Shown in pieces: positions 12,601 to 22,800 of a stretch of DNA of 64,000 nt (its first letter is position 1; each line of letters begins with the position of its first letter). The stretch is from positions 9,437,575-9,501,574 of the forward strand of contig CM076650.1 of assembly GCA_038496675.1 (NCBI GenBank). The letters run 5' to 3'. Under the pieces are notes generated by a model. That model was not told where the DNA came from. It saw only the letters and a list, made by a program, of their open reading frames with translations, and did no database searches. This DNA comes from Rachycentron canadum (taxonomy: Eukaryota > Chordata > Actinopteri > Carangiformes > Rachycentridae). Position numbers and translations under genes: made by a program.

Positions 12601-12690
12601 CCATCTGTGTTCACCCGTGTCTCTGCTTTCAGTGACTGGATCGACAACAACATAAAGAAGTTTACTTTTGAAAGTGGCAAAACAAACTAA
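238..12690 (+). CDS. Ovochymase-type CUB/serine-protease polyprotein, 3' portion (5' end outside window)
   Basis: Nineteen exons read in one continuous frame: 238-459, 1160-1375, 3318-3458, 4251-4496, 4714-4899, 6376-6485, 6720-6820, 7321-7598, 7867-8030, 8197-8380, 8486-8704, 9323-9457, 9638-9859, 9988-10170, 10631-10743, 10837-10931, 11328-11617, 11810-11961 and 12493-12690 (stop TAA). Lengths total 3,455 nt, about 1,150 residues, and every junction is GT/AG with matching phase. The order is half CUB, CUB, CUB, S1 protease, CUB, CUB, S1 protease. Alternating S1 and CUB domains in one chain is the ovochymase/oviductin layout, known from amphibian egg and oviduct proteases acting outside the cell. 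The N-terminus (signal peptide and probably another protease domain) is missing because the gene starts before the window. Architecture suggests ovochymase-1, but ovochymase-2 is not excluded. The second protease domain lacks its catalytic serine. Confidence 0.85.
1160..3458 (+). other. CUB domain B (two exons) with loss of one disulfide pair
   Basis: Exons 1160-1375 and 3318-3458 together encode a CUB domain of about 110 residues. The first half reads from GSGGPVILNGRKGVIQSMGF to DKYSILG, and the second opens GTHCGHILPP. In the other CUB domains of this gene the first half starts with a cysteine (GCG or PCG) and has a second before a tryptophan (CMW, CQW, CTW). Here both are replaced (SGGP and SSW), so the first disulfide is lost as a pair. 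The second pair (GQC and THCG) is kept. Both exons are bounded by phase 1 introns. Confidence 0.8.
4251..4899 (+). other. CUB domain C (two exons)
   Basis: Exons 4251-4496 and 4714-4899 encode a complete CUB domain with four cysteines: GCGISS and DCMWNI in the first half, SSKCYDN before the join, and FCGTKLP after it. The domain ends with AKGFRAYWTT, a usual final CUB strand. A short proline-rich linker with NPWDNITI then leads into the protease domain. The same WTTN and NPWDDITI wording follows CUB domain E, which shows that the CUB-linker-protease block was duplicated. Confidence 0.82.
6376..8380 (+). other. S1 serine protease domain 1, intact catalytic triad, chymotrypsin-like pocket residue
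   Basis: Five exons (6376-6485, 6720-6820, 7321-7598, 7867-8030, 8197-8380) encode a full S1 domain. A Cys-containing pro-segment leads to an activation site reading SRIVNGEP, cleavable after Arg. The histidine is in TAAHC, the aspartate in FDIALVRL and the serine in GDSGGP. Six residues before the catalytic serine is Ser (SVCQGDS) rather than the Asp of trypsin, which fits chymotrypsin-like rather than trypsin-like specificity. The exon phases (1-0, 0-2, 2-1, 1-0, 0-1) are repeated exactly at the internal junctions of the second protease domain. This is the domain most likely to be enzymatically active in the visible part of the protein. Confidence 0.87.
7020..7077. repeat. (GA)n microsatellite
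   Basis: Near-perfect GA repeat with one AC interruption, in the intron between protease-1 exons 2 and 3. Confidence 0.95.
8486..9457 (+). other. CUB domain D (two exons)
   Basis: Exons 8486-8704 and 9323-9457 encode a CUB domain. It starts SGCGGAKDLTGTGGIVSS and contains RCQWNIRVP, then LCMNDKVSL, and after the intron TYCSHVPP. The last strand reads TGFKATWRAVDP. All four expected cysteines are present. The following exon joins directly, with little linker between domains D and E. Confidence 0.82.
9573..9636. repeat. (CA)32 microsatellite abutting a splice acceptor
   Basis: Uninterrupted CA repeat whose last CA is followed directly by G, forming the CAG acceptor of the CUB-E exon. Confidence 0.95.
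9638..10170 (+). other. CUB domain E (two exons)
   Basis: Exons 9638-9859 and 9988-10170 encode a CUB domain. The first half starts APCGGNFSSDLGEFTSPNWP, with VCTWRVSIP and then KCVDYVEIFNGE. The second half opens RYCGFTPPP and ends FRGYWTTNSSV. A proline-rich linker (TLPPPPPNPWDDITI) leads to the last protease domain. The 3' splice site of the first exon abuts a long CA repeat. Confidence 0.83.
10631..12690 (+). other. S1 domain 2, catalytic serine replaced by alanine: predicted pseudoprotease, C-terminus of the protein
   Basis: Exons 10631-10743, 10837-10931, 11328-11617, 11810-11961 and 12493-12690 encode a complete S1 fold ending in a TAA stop. The histidine (TAAHC) and aspartate (NDIALVHL) remain, but the serine motif reads GDAGGP, coded GGT GAC GCT GGG GGT CCT. 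The activation region reads TRVVNEVEA, so the glycine normally fourth after the cleaved Arg is Glu. The fold is otherwise well kept: HSWPWQVSMQ is identical to the first domain, and GTPCFVTGWGDE, ACQGD and KPSVFTRVSAFSDWI are present. Frame and splice sites are intact, so this looks like a retained non-catalytic domain rather than a broken gene. Confidence 0.87.
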
Positions 12691-13140
12691 AGCTTCTGCA
12701 GTCATTGTACCTTTTTATATAGAGTTCACCTTTAAATACTTCTGTCTGGAGAATTCTGGTGAAGTATTATGCTGAGTGATATTGTTATAAATTATAAAGG
12801 CATGTTTTTTTGACTTTGCAATGAAGAAATTATATCAGGACAACTTTTATTTAATACTGTATAGTCATTCACAATTATTCTAGTTTTCACGTAAGATCTA
12901 TTTGGCAGTTATGTTTTGTATATAACTGATTGAAACTATAAACATGACAATGATTTGCAACAGTTTCGCTGTCCTTTCCTTATTTCCTGTATAAGATGTA
13001 TATGTCAATTATTATGACTATGAGTTTAACTAAAGAACACTTATGTATAATTACAGTGTAATTAGATTATTACAAGTTTGTGTTTGTAAGAACTAAGATA
13101 TAATATAATAAGTAATAATAAGATCTATATAATAAATATA
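12691..13140 (+). other. Polyprotease 3' UTR and intergenic gap
   Basis: This is AT-rich sequence after the polyprotease stop. No canonical AATAAA occurs near the stop codon; the first clear one is about 440 nt downstream. No further coding exon is visible. The gap to the fam13a start codon is about 1.1 kb. Confidence 0.55.
13131..13136 (+). terminator. Candidate polyadenylation signal for the polyprotease gene
   Basis: AATAAA lies 440 nt after the stop, within an A/T-rich tract. It is the first canonical hexamer I see downstream of the last exon. A variant signal closer to the stop could be used instead. Confidence 0.45.
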
Positions 13141-13379
13141 AAAAAGGTTTAAATCCCATTAAATTAATGTGAAAACTGGCACAAGTGAAGGATCTATTGT
13201 AAGCATTGCAGCCATGTTTCAGTCTCTAAAATAGTTATATTTTCTTTTTCTTTGTGTTATTATAGTGCAGCTACAGTCTTAACAAAACATGAGTTTGTTT
13301 CTCTTCAAGCCACACTTCCAGTTCTCAGTGCATAAAAACTCCCTCCTGCTTTCTTCCCTCATTTGTAGGCAGACGATTC

Positions 13380-13786
13380 CTGCAGGCACAGATTTAAAGT
13401 TTTGGGTTTTAACCCTTTGATCACATGACCAGGCAACTTGGCCAATGGGAGAGCTCGGCTCAGATTTCAGCCTAGGAGGAGAGAGGGGAATAAAGAGGGA
13501 GGAAGAGAAAGAGACAAGCACTAATCTGTGCTCATGGGTTGGACAGCATATACTCTGCCGGTAGTGACAGCACTTCTCTAGACTCTCTTCCAGCGTGGAT
13601 TATCTGTGTTGTGTTTTTGGATTATTTGGATGGAATATTTTCAGGTGAAAGGATTTCCCACCAGTGGGGAAAATCCAAAAGTGTGCCCTTGCACAGAGTG
13701 AGGAGAAGAAGAGGAAGAGGTGGAGGGAGGACAGCAGCAAATTTTCCCCTCATCTTTGCCTCCGCAGGCGTTTCTTCTCTGGGAGA
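13380..13786 (+). promoter_or_regulatory. fam13a: fam13a promoter and 5' leader region
   Basis: The sequence before the fam13a start codon has a CCAAT box at 13442-13446, then a purine-rich stretch and a pyrimidine/purine-mixed leader. The transcription start cannot be fixed by eye. A pyrimidine-rich tract ending in CCTCCGCAG at 13759-13766 looks like a 3' splice site, so the start-codon exon may be joined to an upstream non-coding exon. The start codon context is GGGAGAATGG, with A at -3 and G at +4. Confidence 0.4.
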
Positions 13787-13813
13787 ATGGGGGCAGGAGC
13801 TCTGACCATCTGT
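13787..13813 (+). other. fam13a: fam13a exon 1, start codon exon
   Basis: A 27-nt coding stretch, MGAGALTIC, is followed directly by the consensus donor GTGAGT. It differs by one residue from the human FAM13A N-terminus (MGAGALAIC), which fixes the start. It joins in phase 0 to exon 2, 4.4 kb downstream. Confidence 0.88.
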
Positions 13814-16800
13814 GTGAGTAGAAGCTACAAAGCCTGAGTTGGCTCAAAGACTTCTCATTCAACCTGTGATTAAAGGCTAAAGAATGCAAAACAGGGCTGT
13901 GTTGTTCAGTGCCAGACTACACACTCTTTTGTGATGGTATGGGTGTTGGATGTTGTGGTAAACACTAGATGGCTTGTAAAATGTCAAAGGGGGACAAATC
14001 TCTTCCCACTACAGTATAAATAACTTCCCCTTACTACATTAAAGTAACTTTTCTCAACAAATCAATGACTCCTGGTGTCAAGATGAATACTTTTCTTTGC
14101 AGTGTGAATAGAAAGCAGCTTTCTTGCCTTTAAGTACCTTCCACTTTTTACTCCCACATCATTGTACAGTTGTATAAGAGAAAAAGCAGGGCCAAAACCC
14201 ACTGTAAGCTTGTCTCCTGTCCATATATGTCACTTTTTCCAAGCAATGATCCAATGCCTCAGTGAGGTCACTTTCCACAAAAATAGACACAGTGCCTTTA
14301 TAAACATTAAACCACCTTAGCTGTCTAATTTTTATATATGTTTCAAAACCCCTTGTCTTTAGGAGGATAGTAAATGTGAGCTGAACAGCTGTTGCTTCTG
14401 GTGCCTGTGGTGCTTTTGCTACCAGTTGCTTTACAGGCCACCCACAGAGGGAGAGGGAGAGAGAGGGTGAGAGAGAGGCAGGGGAAGGGGGTGGGGGTTG
14501 ACGGCTGAGGGTTGGGGAAAAAAAGGGCACATGTTTGGGCTTGCTATGCCCCTCATGGACAAGTTGAAGACGCAGTTTTAAAGATACAAAATACACTTGC
14601 TTACCCATTTCTGTTGTTTTCTCTTCAAAATGTTGAAGAGAAGCAGCTCAGCCTGACACTTACGAAACACACCTACTATGAGACACTTTCTCATGGAGAG
14701 AAAGGAGTTTTTCAGCAGTCATTACCTCACAGAGTCTCTTGACAGTCCCTTGACAATAGGTTTCTTTCCCACTTTTAGAAGTCGTAGTGTGAAAGCATTT
14801 TAAGAATGGGGGAGGGTAGAGGGATGAGGATTATTAGGCTAATCAAAGCAGACTGTCCTGGTAAACAATAGAGGCAAATGGATACTGCCAGTTTGTGTTT
14901 CCCTTTGTTCTTGGCTGCGTTGATTCATACATGCTCTATTCTGAGTTTGGCAGCTATATGTGAAAAGACCAACTACATGAAAACCTTGAAATTGATAATA
15001 AACACCATTTTGTACAGTACATGTGTCAATACAATATGTAATATGTGTCAGAGACACATACATTTCTTTTTAACATTTCTTGCTTTGTCACAATTGCAAT
15101 TATATTGTTGCATTAACTTCTTGATTATCTCCCTGCCTGTCAATAAGGAAGTAGGAATAATTTATGCATATCATTTTGAGTTTCCTGGAGCCTCATGGTC
15201 TGTTCTCATCCCAAGTATTATCTAATTTTTTGAGCTTTTTTATATTGTGTTGGGTTATTGACCGAGTTGTTATCATCTTTAAAATTAATCCTTTTCACTG
15301 ATGGCATGTGCACTATTGCATTGTATTATACTATACTTAGCTTCCACATTTGATCATTGTCACAATAATTTGACCTGTTTTTGTTGGTGGATAATGGTAT
15401 AATGATTAATTTACTGTAGGTCTCACAGGCGTGTACATCAATGTCAGCTGTCTGTTGTAGTGTAAAGTTCATTACCAAGGCCATTATTGTGTGTGTGTGT
15501 GTGTGTGTGTGTGCATGTGTGTGCACGAGCATAGTAAAGACAGATCTAGGAGACATCTGTTCAGTAAGGTCTATCAAAGTCAACCCTAGCTCAGACCAGC
15601 TTAACTGTTTAACACCTGCAGCAGTAGTAGTACGATTGGAGCCACTTTGCAGCCAAGTAAAGTTCACTCATTGCTACTGTGCTGTGACCTATTGACATTA
15701 TAACCAACAATGGACTGTTATGCATGTACAATAAAAAAAGCATATGATCAGTTAATCTAAAGGAAAATACCAACCAATGAAAACAACACAACAGTTAACT
15801 TTGAAAATCTTAATAAAACATATTATCAACCTTCTACATCTTTGGATTTAGAATAATTTCTCCTCTACCATGCACTCAAAAAAATCTAAAGGTGATGTTC
15901 TTACCTTTGAGTAACTATAATTATGGTTCTCTCTCTCTGTTTGTCTTTTACAACTATACAAGCCTTTTGTTTACACTGATTGCATTCTACAACATTATAC
16001 AACATTCTCCTTATACCTGAGAACCCCGCAGGTTTGTTACATTGAAATACATCAGGAAATACATGAAATATATCATTAAGTGTTGCTGCTCCTCAGGCAG
16101 CCATCAAAGCATGAAGCAGTTCGAATCAACATTCAAGTGTACTTAATTACATTTCACCCTCACCTGGAAAAATGTCATATTTTTATGCATGTGTGAGAGA
16201 GGAGTAGATGACTGAGCAGCATTAACACGCATCTCCTTGCCTGTAAAAGCCTCTCCAATGCTCATTTGGGTGTGGATGCATGTTGTATTAGAGCATCTGC
16301 CATGGTAAGACTTTGTCTCCTTAGCCATCTTAGCGCCATCTGTGAGGTGGGTTTTTAATTAGCTGATCAGAGTGTGGCACATGCTTGTACCCATTCTGTC
16401 TAAACAATTGGCCACATAGGGAATAAAAGTGAGTGATACTTCTTTTTCACCACCCACTTCTACCATCTTAACACAGTAAGCCAACTGTGTCACTGTGGAC
16501 CTCATTGAGACAAGATCATAGTCAATGCTCTCATTTCACTGTGTGGGTCAGTTCGCTCATTTGAAGTGGTGAACTCTGGAGCAAGATGTCACATGGTGCA
16601 GTTGTAGCTATGGCTACAGGAGTAAAACTTGTGTTGCACTAACATACGGGAAGTCTTTTCTTCCTGCACCCAGTGTCTGAATGCTGCTTCTGGTTTGTGT
16701 ATGTTCATTCTTGCTCTTGGCACTAACTGAACAAAGACAGATATGCGTCATACTGTAGGTAAATGTGCCACATGAATCAGTAATTTACCATGTTCTGTTT

Positions 16801-19800
16801 AATGTTGCCTCACTGAATGCGAATGATGTTTCTGTAGGGGGAGTGTGTGTGTACACTCAGCGAAAGACAAAGTCACTGTGTCTGTGTACCTACAGAAAGA
16901 GGTAGAGACAACATGTGGCATTGTTTGCCTTCACAGTAGTCATCAGATAAGATATACTTAACAGCTGGTGAATTAACACATTCATTTGTCTTTGGACTGG
17001 TCGTGTCTGTTGAGAGGAATGGGCTCAGCCTGGCAAGTGAAGCACATCACTGGTGGAGGCACATTTACTCAATGACTGTACTTAACTTCAATATACCTAT
17101 TTTCTCATACTTAAAATTGAACTCTAGTAGTGGGAAATATTGTACTTTTAACTCCAGTACAAGTAAAGTGACAGCCACAGTTACCAGTTACCTTATAGTG
17201 AGGCTGCATCTAACAATTTTCACAACTTGTTAATCTGTTGATTATTTCAATCAATCAATTTATTGATAACATCAGAAAACTTAAAATGCCCCCTTACAAT
17301 TTCCTAGATCCAATAATTTTCATTTTCAATAATAATCAATTTGTCTGACCAGTGCTCCTAAACAAATTCACTATGATATCAAGTAAATATTGAGACATCT
17401 GAAACAAGACAATGGCAACTGCTAATTCAATTATTATTTTAATCAATTAAATAAAAAATGACAAACATCTACAAGTTTCAGCTTCTCAAGTGGGGAGATT
17501 TGATCCTTTCCTTACCTATACAGGTTAAATTTAATATCTTTGGGTTAGTTCTCAGACAAAACAAAACATCTGAATTCAGATCCTTAAGCTATGGAAATGA
17601 CAGCAGGCATTTTCACTATTTTACAGACAGCATGAATATTCAATTAATGAAAATATAACCAACTCTCACATACGCAAACTTCGTGAAAGGCACAGGGTTT
17701 ATTCAAAGAGCTCTCCAAACTTTCATGTCTAAATTTAGCCTTTCGTAATGATCATCCAACTTTCAACATACATTTCTCTCTGAAATGTTTTTCTTTCTAC
17801 ACATTCAAATTGATATTTAAAGTTGTTAGTAACAGCTGGCTGCATATGTGTTTATCTACCTGTGTGTGTATGTATGTCTATTTGTGCAAGGTGTTCATGT
17901 CTCTCTGGCAATGCCTTGAACCAAAGGTGTTGCATGGAAACCTGATATTTGTTGTAGCAACACATGCATGGCCAGCCCTTACCTGTCTCTTTCTTCCATC
18001 TCTCCCCACACACTGTCACCTAAGTGTGTAACAGCGTGACTGCAGGTGTGCATGTATAGACCACATAGAAACACTCCAGTCAGCATCCTTTCAGCACCCA
18101 CCTTTTAGCCTATGGAGCAGAGTCAGCCACCCTCCTGCAGGACAGGTGTTTCAGTGGCATCTAACTTGATGCTGACTGCTGTCTGTGCACATAGTGTCAG
18201 TGGCTGACTGCTGCTGTCTTCTTTTTTTCCTGCAGCACAACAAGACAGCAGTGCAAGTTAAAGAAGACATGAAGAAGATTGTCAACATACCCATACTGAG
18301 ACCCAAGACAGTGGCAGCAAAGCACACAAAGTTGTTTGGAGTGTCCTTGTTGGAGTTGCAAGAGAAGGGCCTGGTGGAGGATGGTGTGCCTCTGGTGGTA
18401 CGGAGGATGGTGGAGCATCTCCACAAGCATGGTGAGTCAACATTAATTTTTAAGAAAATTAATTAATTAATTAATTAATAATTTCAAAACAGTACTAAAA
18501 GTAGTACTATCTGGCTTATTGTGTTTTTGATTGAAGTTTGTGATTGTATTAACAGTGTCAGTTATATAATAATCAAAGAAGCATTTGTTAGATGCTTAAT
18601 ATATAAGCATATAATCGAAATTCCCCTGGAAAGGTAGATTTAAAGGACCATACCACTGATTGAATTTTGCACTCAGGCTGCACTTCACCACCAGACAATA
18701 AGGTAGTTTAAATAAAAGCTAGATTTGTTGCTTAGTGATGATGAATTACAAAACTCCAGCAATCTTCAAGAGTCTATTCATTGATTAAATGAATGGAAGC
18801 CAATTGGTGACTTGACCTGTAACAAAATATACTCCGATGTAAAACTGCAGAGCATGCATTTTACCAAAATTAACATATACGCAAGGAATACTTTTAGTTA
18901 AAGTGTTAAAACAAGGAAACACACTTATATGAGCCACTATAATTTTATGTAGTTCTTCGATTTCATCCCTAGATGTCAGTACAAGAGAGTGGAACTCTTC
19001 CTTGTGGCTGCTGAAACTGCTGGCTGTTTTCAGTGTAGCAATCAATTGCATTATTGTCCACTTCATCTGTTAGTAGTGCACAAAGACCATGATATGGGTA
19101 TTTTTGTGTGTCAGTGTGCAGATCCAAACAAATTACAAAAGTGGAAATGGTACATGCTGAGTTTGAGTTTTACTTTGAGACCTTGTTTGTGGATTTGGTC
19201 TTTAGCACAGTACTGCAGAGAAGAATCCAAGGCTCGATTAACAATTTGGCAAAGTAGACACCTGTTCATGCTTATTACTGTCTAAATAATTTAAATAATT
19301 GCAGAGAAATAAAAATTTTCACCACTGAAGCAGAATATCAGTTATGACAGGTCCCCCATCCTCCATCTGGTGGTTCTGGTCTTGAAGAGGGACTGTCTCA
19401 AAATGTAGTTTTAGGACTCTAATTTTTTCAGTATATATTAAACCTATTTGTTGTAAGGTGCTTTTTGTGTGTGTGTGTCAAGCCAATAACATTAAAGATC
19501 TACAGGATATATTTTTTCACAAATAAGCAGTTAGATATGCCTATATCTTGAAACCAAAGTTAACATATATATATATATTTTAACCAAGAGGCAAAATCCA
19601 CAAAAACCAAGATCCCACTATTCACATTATGGAAGCTGACCTGTCATTGTGGTTGATTTATAGGGACCTGAGGAAACAATGACGCCGCCATCTTTTGTAC
19701 AATCAGTGATAGCAAGAGCCGAACAACAAATTTCACCAGGTGGTCGGAGAGAGGGTTAACTAGGCCATGATTTTAAATGATGTTAAAAAAAAAAAAAAAA

Positions 19801-22800
19801 AATCAAAGGCAACATCTCTTACAAGAAACAGTGTGTCTGTTACTCTAAATATTCCCTAACCCTAACCAAAAAAAAAAACTGTTAGCTGTTTACAAAGGGA
19901 CTATTTCTTTGGTAGAAAGTCAGGCTACTTACTTAGTTACTACTCACGCAGCGGTCAGTGAACCGTTCAGCCGTTACTTTTTAAAATAACGGATAGAGAG
20001 AATATCTCAAACGTGGACAAATTTGAAATACATTCAAGTAATAATTATACTATCATATATATTTTTTTCTATTAATTATAAATAAAAAAGTTACGTGAGA
20101 AACTACTCCATCTTGTAATTTAGGTGAATTTAAATGTAATTTAAAAACTGTCAGTAAAATAAGGCCTCTCTTGCAGCATCTAGTGGCTGCCATCGAAACC
20201 TACAACAACAAATCTAGAGGCTAACTAGCTTGTTTTTGTTTGTTTTGTTTTTTTCAAACTGTCGTTTGTGTCACAAATTTAAAAAAAAAACAGATTACCA
20301 CCACAATGCAAGAGGTAAGACTTCATAACAATAACTTAGTACATCGTTCCTTAACAGACGTTGCAAAAAAAATTACACGTTTGCACTCCTGCACTAGCTT
20401 CACGAAGCTGTAAGTTGGTGTTTGAAAATGTATGAACTATTAGCATGGAGCTAATTAGCGAGGCACAACGAGATATCGCTACATGTAAAAATGGTTGTCA
20501 TAAGCTACATCATTAAACTACTAGCCTTAAAAAGGAAAAAACGCCTTCTCCTCCCTCTCAGTGAATGCTAAATGGTTTTGCCATTGAAGACTTAAATTCA
20601 AAATGGGATGTAGGTACAGTTTGATATTTATTCTACATATCGGTCCAGTCACTTGATAAGAAATTAATCTGCAACTATTTTGTTAATCGAGCAATTCTTC
20701 AGTCACAGTATTTTGTGGACAACGTTTTGACATATAGACTAAACAGTTAATTGAGAAAATAATCCTTATTTGCAGGCCTTTAAGATTTGACTTTAAAGGA
20801 AAAGTCTCTGGGTCACCTATTATGTCGGTATACCTTTCCATTGACCAAAAGAGGCAAAAAGTAAAAAATGATCCAACTAAAATTTATATTTACACTAAAA
20901 TAACTTTGCAGCCTCCTTGAAAAACACAATAGTAGAGCCATTTTGAAGGGCTCACGTTATCTGTTTTTCAAATAAGATATCTCATTGAACAAATTCATAG
21001 ATGGTTCTTAATCCCACTTGAGTTATCTGTACCTAAAAAGTGTTACTCTGACTTTCTTTCAGCCCTGCATCAGGAGGGTCTGTTCAGGGTGAATGGGAAT
21101 GTCCGAGCTGTGGAAACTCTGAAACAGCGCCTGGAGGGTGGCGAAGAAGTGGACCTTCTCTCTGAGTCTGATGCATGTACAGTGGCCAGTTTGCTTAAAC
21201 GGTATCTCAGGGACCTACCAGAGGGCCTGGTAGACTCAGCAGTCCAACAGGCCCTGATACAGCAGTATCAAGGTAGGCTTCTGTTTGTTCGCACACAGTT
21301 TCTACCTGGTGTGTTTGTTTGGGTTTATTATTTTTGCTAATGCAAGTAGACGAGTTTTAGATGTTTACAACTATCATATACTATTTATCCTGAACAATTT
21401 TCCAAACTCACAATGTGATATTTATACCGTCACAAGCATAGTGAAGATCTGGGTCATGACGCTGATCAGATGATAAGCAAAGCTATCTTTAGGCGGTGAA
21501 ATTTACTATTAGCACTGCAGTCATCTGCACCAGGCAGTGCATATAAAGGCACTACTGAGATAGGTGTGTGAGTGAGAGAGAAAGAGGGAGTCTATGAGAT
21601 TAAAGGAATGATGGACCTCATATTTCTGTCAATAATCTTGGAGGTCATAAAAGGTACAGTGAGTCATTTGGCAGGTGAAGTGTCTATGCTCACTCTCTGT
21701 TCTCCTCTATCACAGGGTTTAATCTGTTTAATGGGAGAGGAATGTACAATTTGGCTGCAGTATTCATTTTGCCCTCACAGACTACTTCAAAATCAGCCTG
21801 TTTTTCAGGGCCTGTTGCCTAAGGCTGCATTATAAAACTACTGATGCAGGACCTGGCCGTAGCTCCTACATAAAATTATTTTTGTGATCTTTGTAAATTG
21901 TCAGTATTTGCCAAAATTAAAAACAGTTTAGGTGTATTATGGATGGATAGATTGGTAGGCTAATGTGTAGACTGTTTAAATTAGGAAACGCTCATAGGCA
22001 AAGTATATCTGTACATGCCAAGATCAAGTCTTCATTTGTCTCCATTATGAATCAAATAAGCATCTGTTTGTCCAGTCTCATATCATGAGGGTTGTGTAGT
22101 GTTGTGTAGTGATTAATTCATTATTTGGTGGACAGATATTATGCAGAGGTTGATTTCTTGGAAGTTGAAAATGTGCCAAATACAGACATCACATTGAGGG
22201 AAGTTATTATGTCAGTTGTTGTTTATTTGTTATATCCTCAATGATTATCCAATTCATTAAAAAATAATGGCTATATGAATGAATGAATATAATTATTACT
22301 TGAAACCCTATACATTTTTTTTGTCAGTTGGTGTAATGCTGCCCCATTGCTCACAGGAAAACCATATTACCATATTGTGGAAAAAATTTTGCTGTTAATA
22401 TTCTCACACGGGCAGTTTAGACTTTTCAAAGTCCAGATTCTCAGGTGCATCACATACAAATTTAACAAGTCTTTTTTTTCCTTCTGCATAGTTAAGTTAT
22501 GGCAAATTGCAGCACTGAACAAACAAAATGTGATGACAGTGATGATGAGAACAAAAATATTCAAACCGTGTTCAGGGAAGAGTTTTCTCACCTTATAGTC
22601 AATCATTTCTGTTGGTCTCTCTCTCTATGTCCAAAAAAGCATATGCCATTCTCTGCAGTGATTGGTCCTCTTTGGGATTTCGATGTTATATACTCTTTAT
22701 TTGTAGATGTATGCTGTGTATTTCCATGAAATGTGAATTCTTTTTTTTTTTTCAACCCCCCAAAATGTTGGTTTGATGTACTAACCTGTACAAAAAACTC

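Larger units (their letters stand above)
13814..18235 (+). other. fam13a: fam13a intron 1
   Basis: No coding exon is seen. It holds a G-rich tract (14481-14517), a TG microsatellite (15489-15522), a complex non-repetitive stretch (16080-16430), and a block of dispersed repeats (about 17050-17665) that includes two copies in opposite orientation. Intron 1 of mammalian FAM13A is also long. Confidence 0.55.
18432..21062 (+). other. fam13a: fam13a intron 2
   Basis: It begins with an AATT tetranucleotide repeat (18457-18479). The part 19660-20560 is richer in CpG than its surroundings, carries a YY1-like site and a splice-donor-like sequence, and looks promoter-like. A fragment of the AATCGATTAATC-type dispersed repeat lies at about 20640-20785. 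Minor ORFs at 18.8-19.3 kb match nothing I recognise. Confidence 0.5.

Noticed and set aside
15326..15695. Overlapping ORFs on both strands with His-Thr or Val-Cys runs
   Set aside because: They arise from the TG microsatellite in fam13a intron 1; no domain.
18151..18430. Minus-strand ORFs with a hydrophobic stretch
   Set aside because: Antisense of fam13a exon 2, which fits the family on the plus strand.
19852..19866. CCCTAACCCTAACC telomere-like sequence
   Set aside because: Only about two units; chance or minor repeat, not an interstitial telomere array.
20306..20314. ATGCAAGAG before GTAAGA as an alternative coding start for fam13a
   Set aside because: The phase does not match exon 3, and joining would hit a stop after a few codons. 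Kept only as possible non-coding exon.
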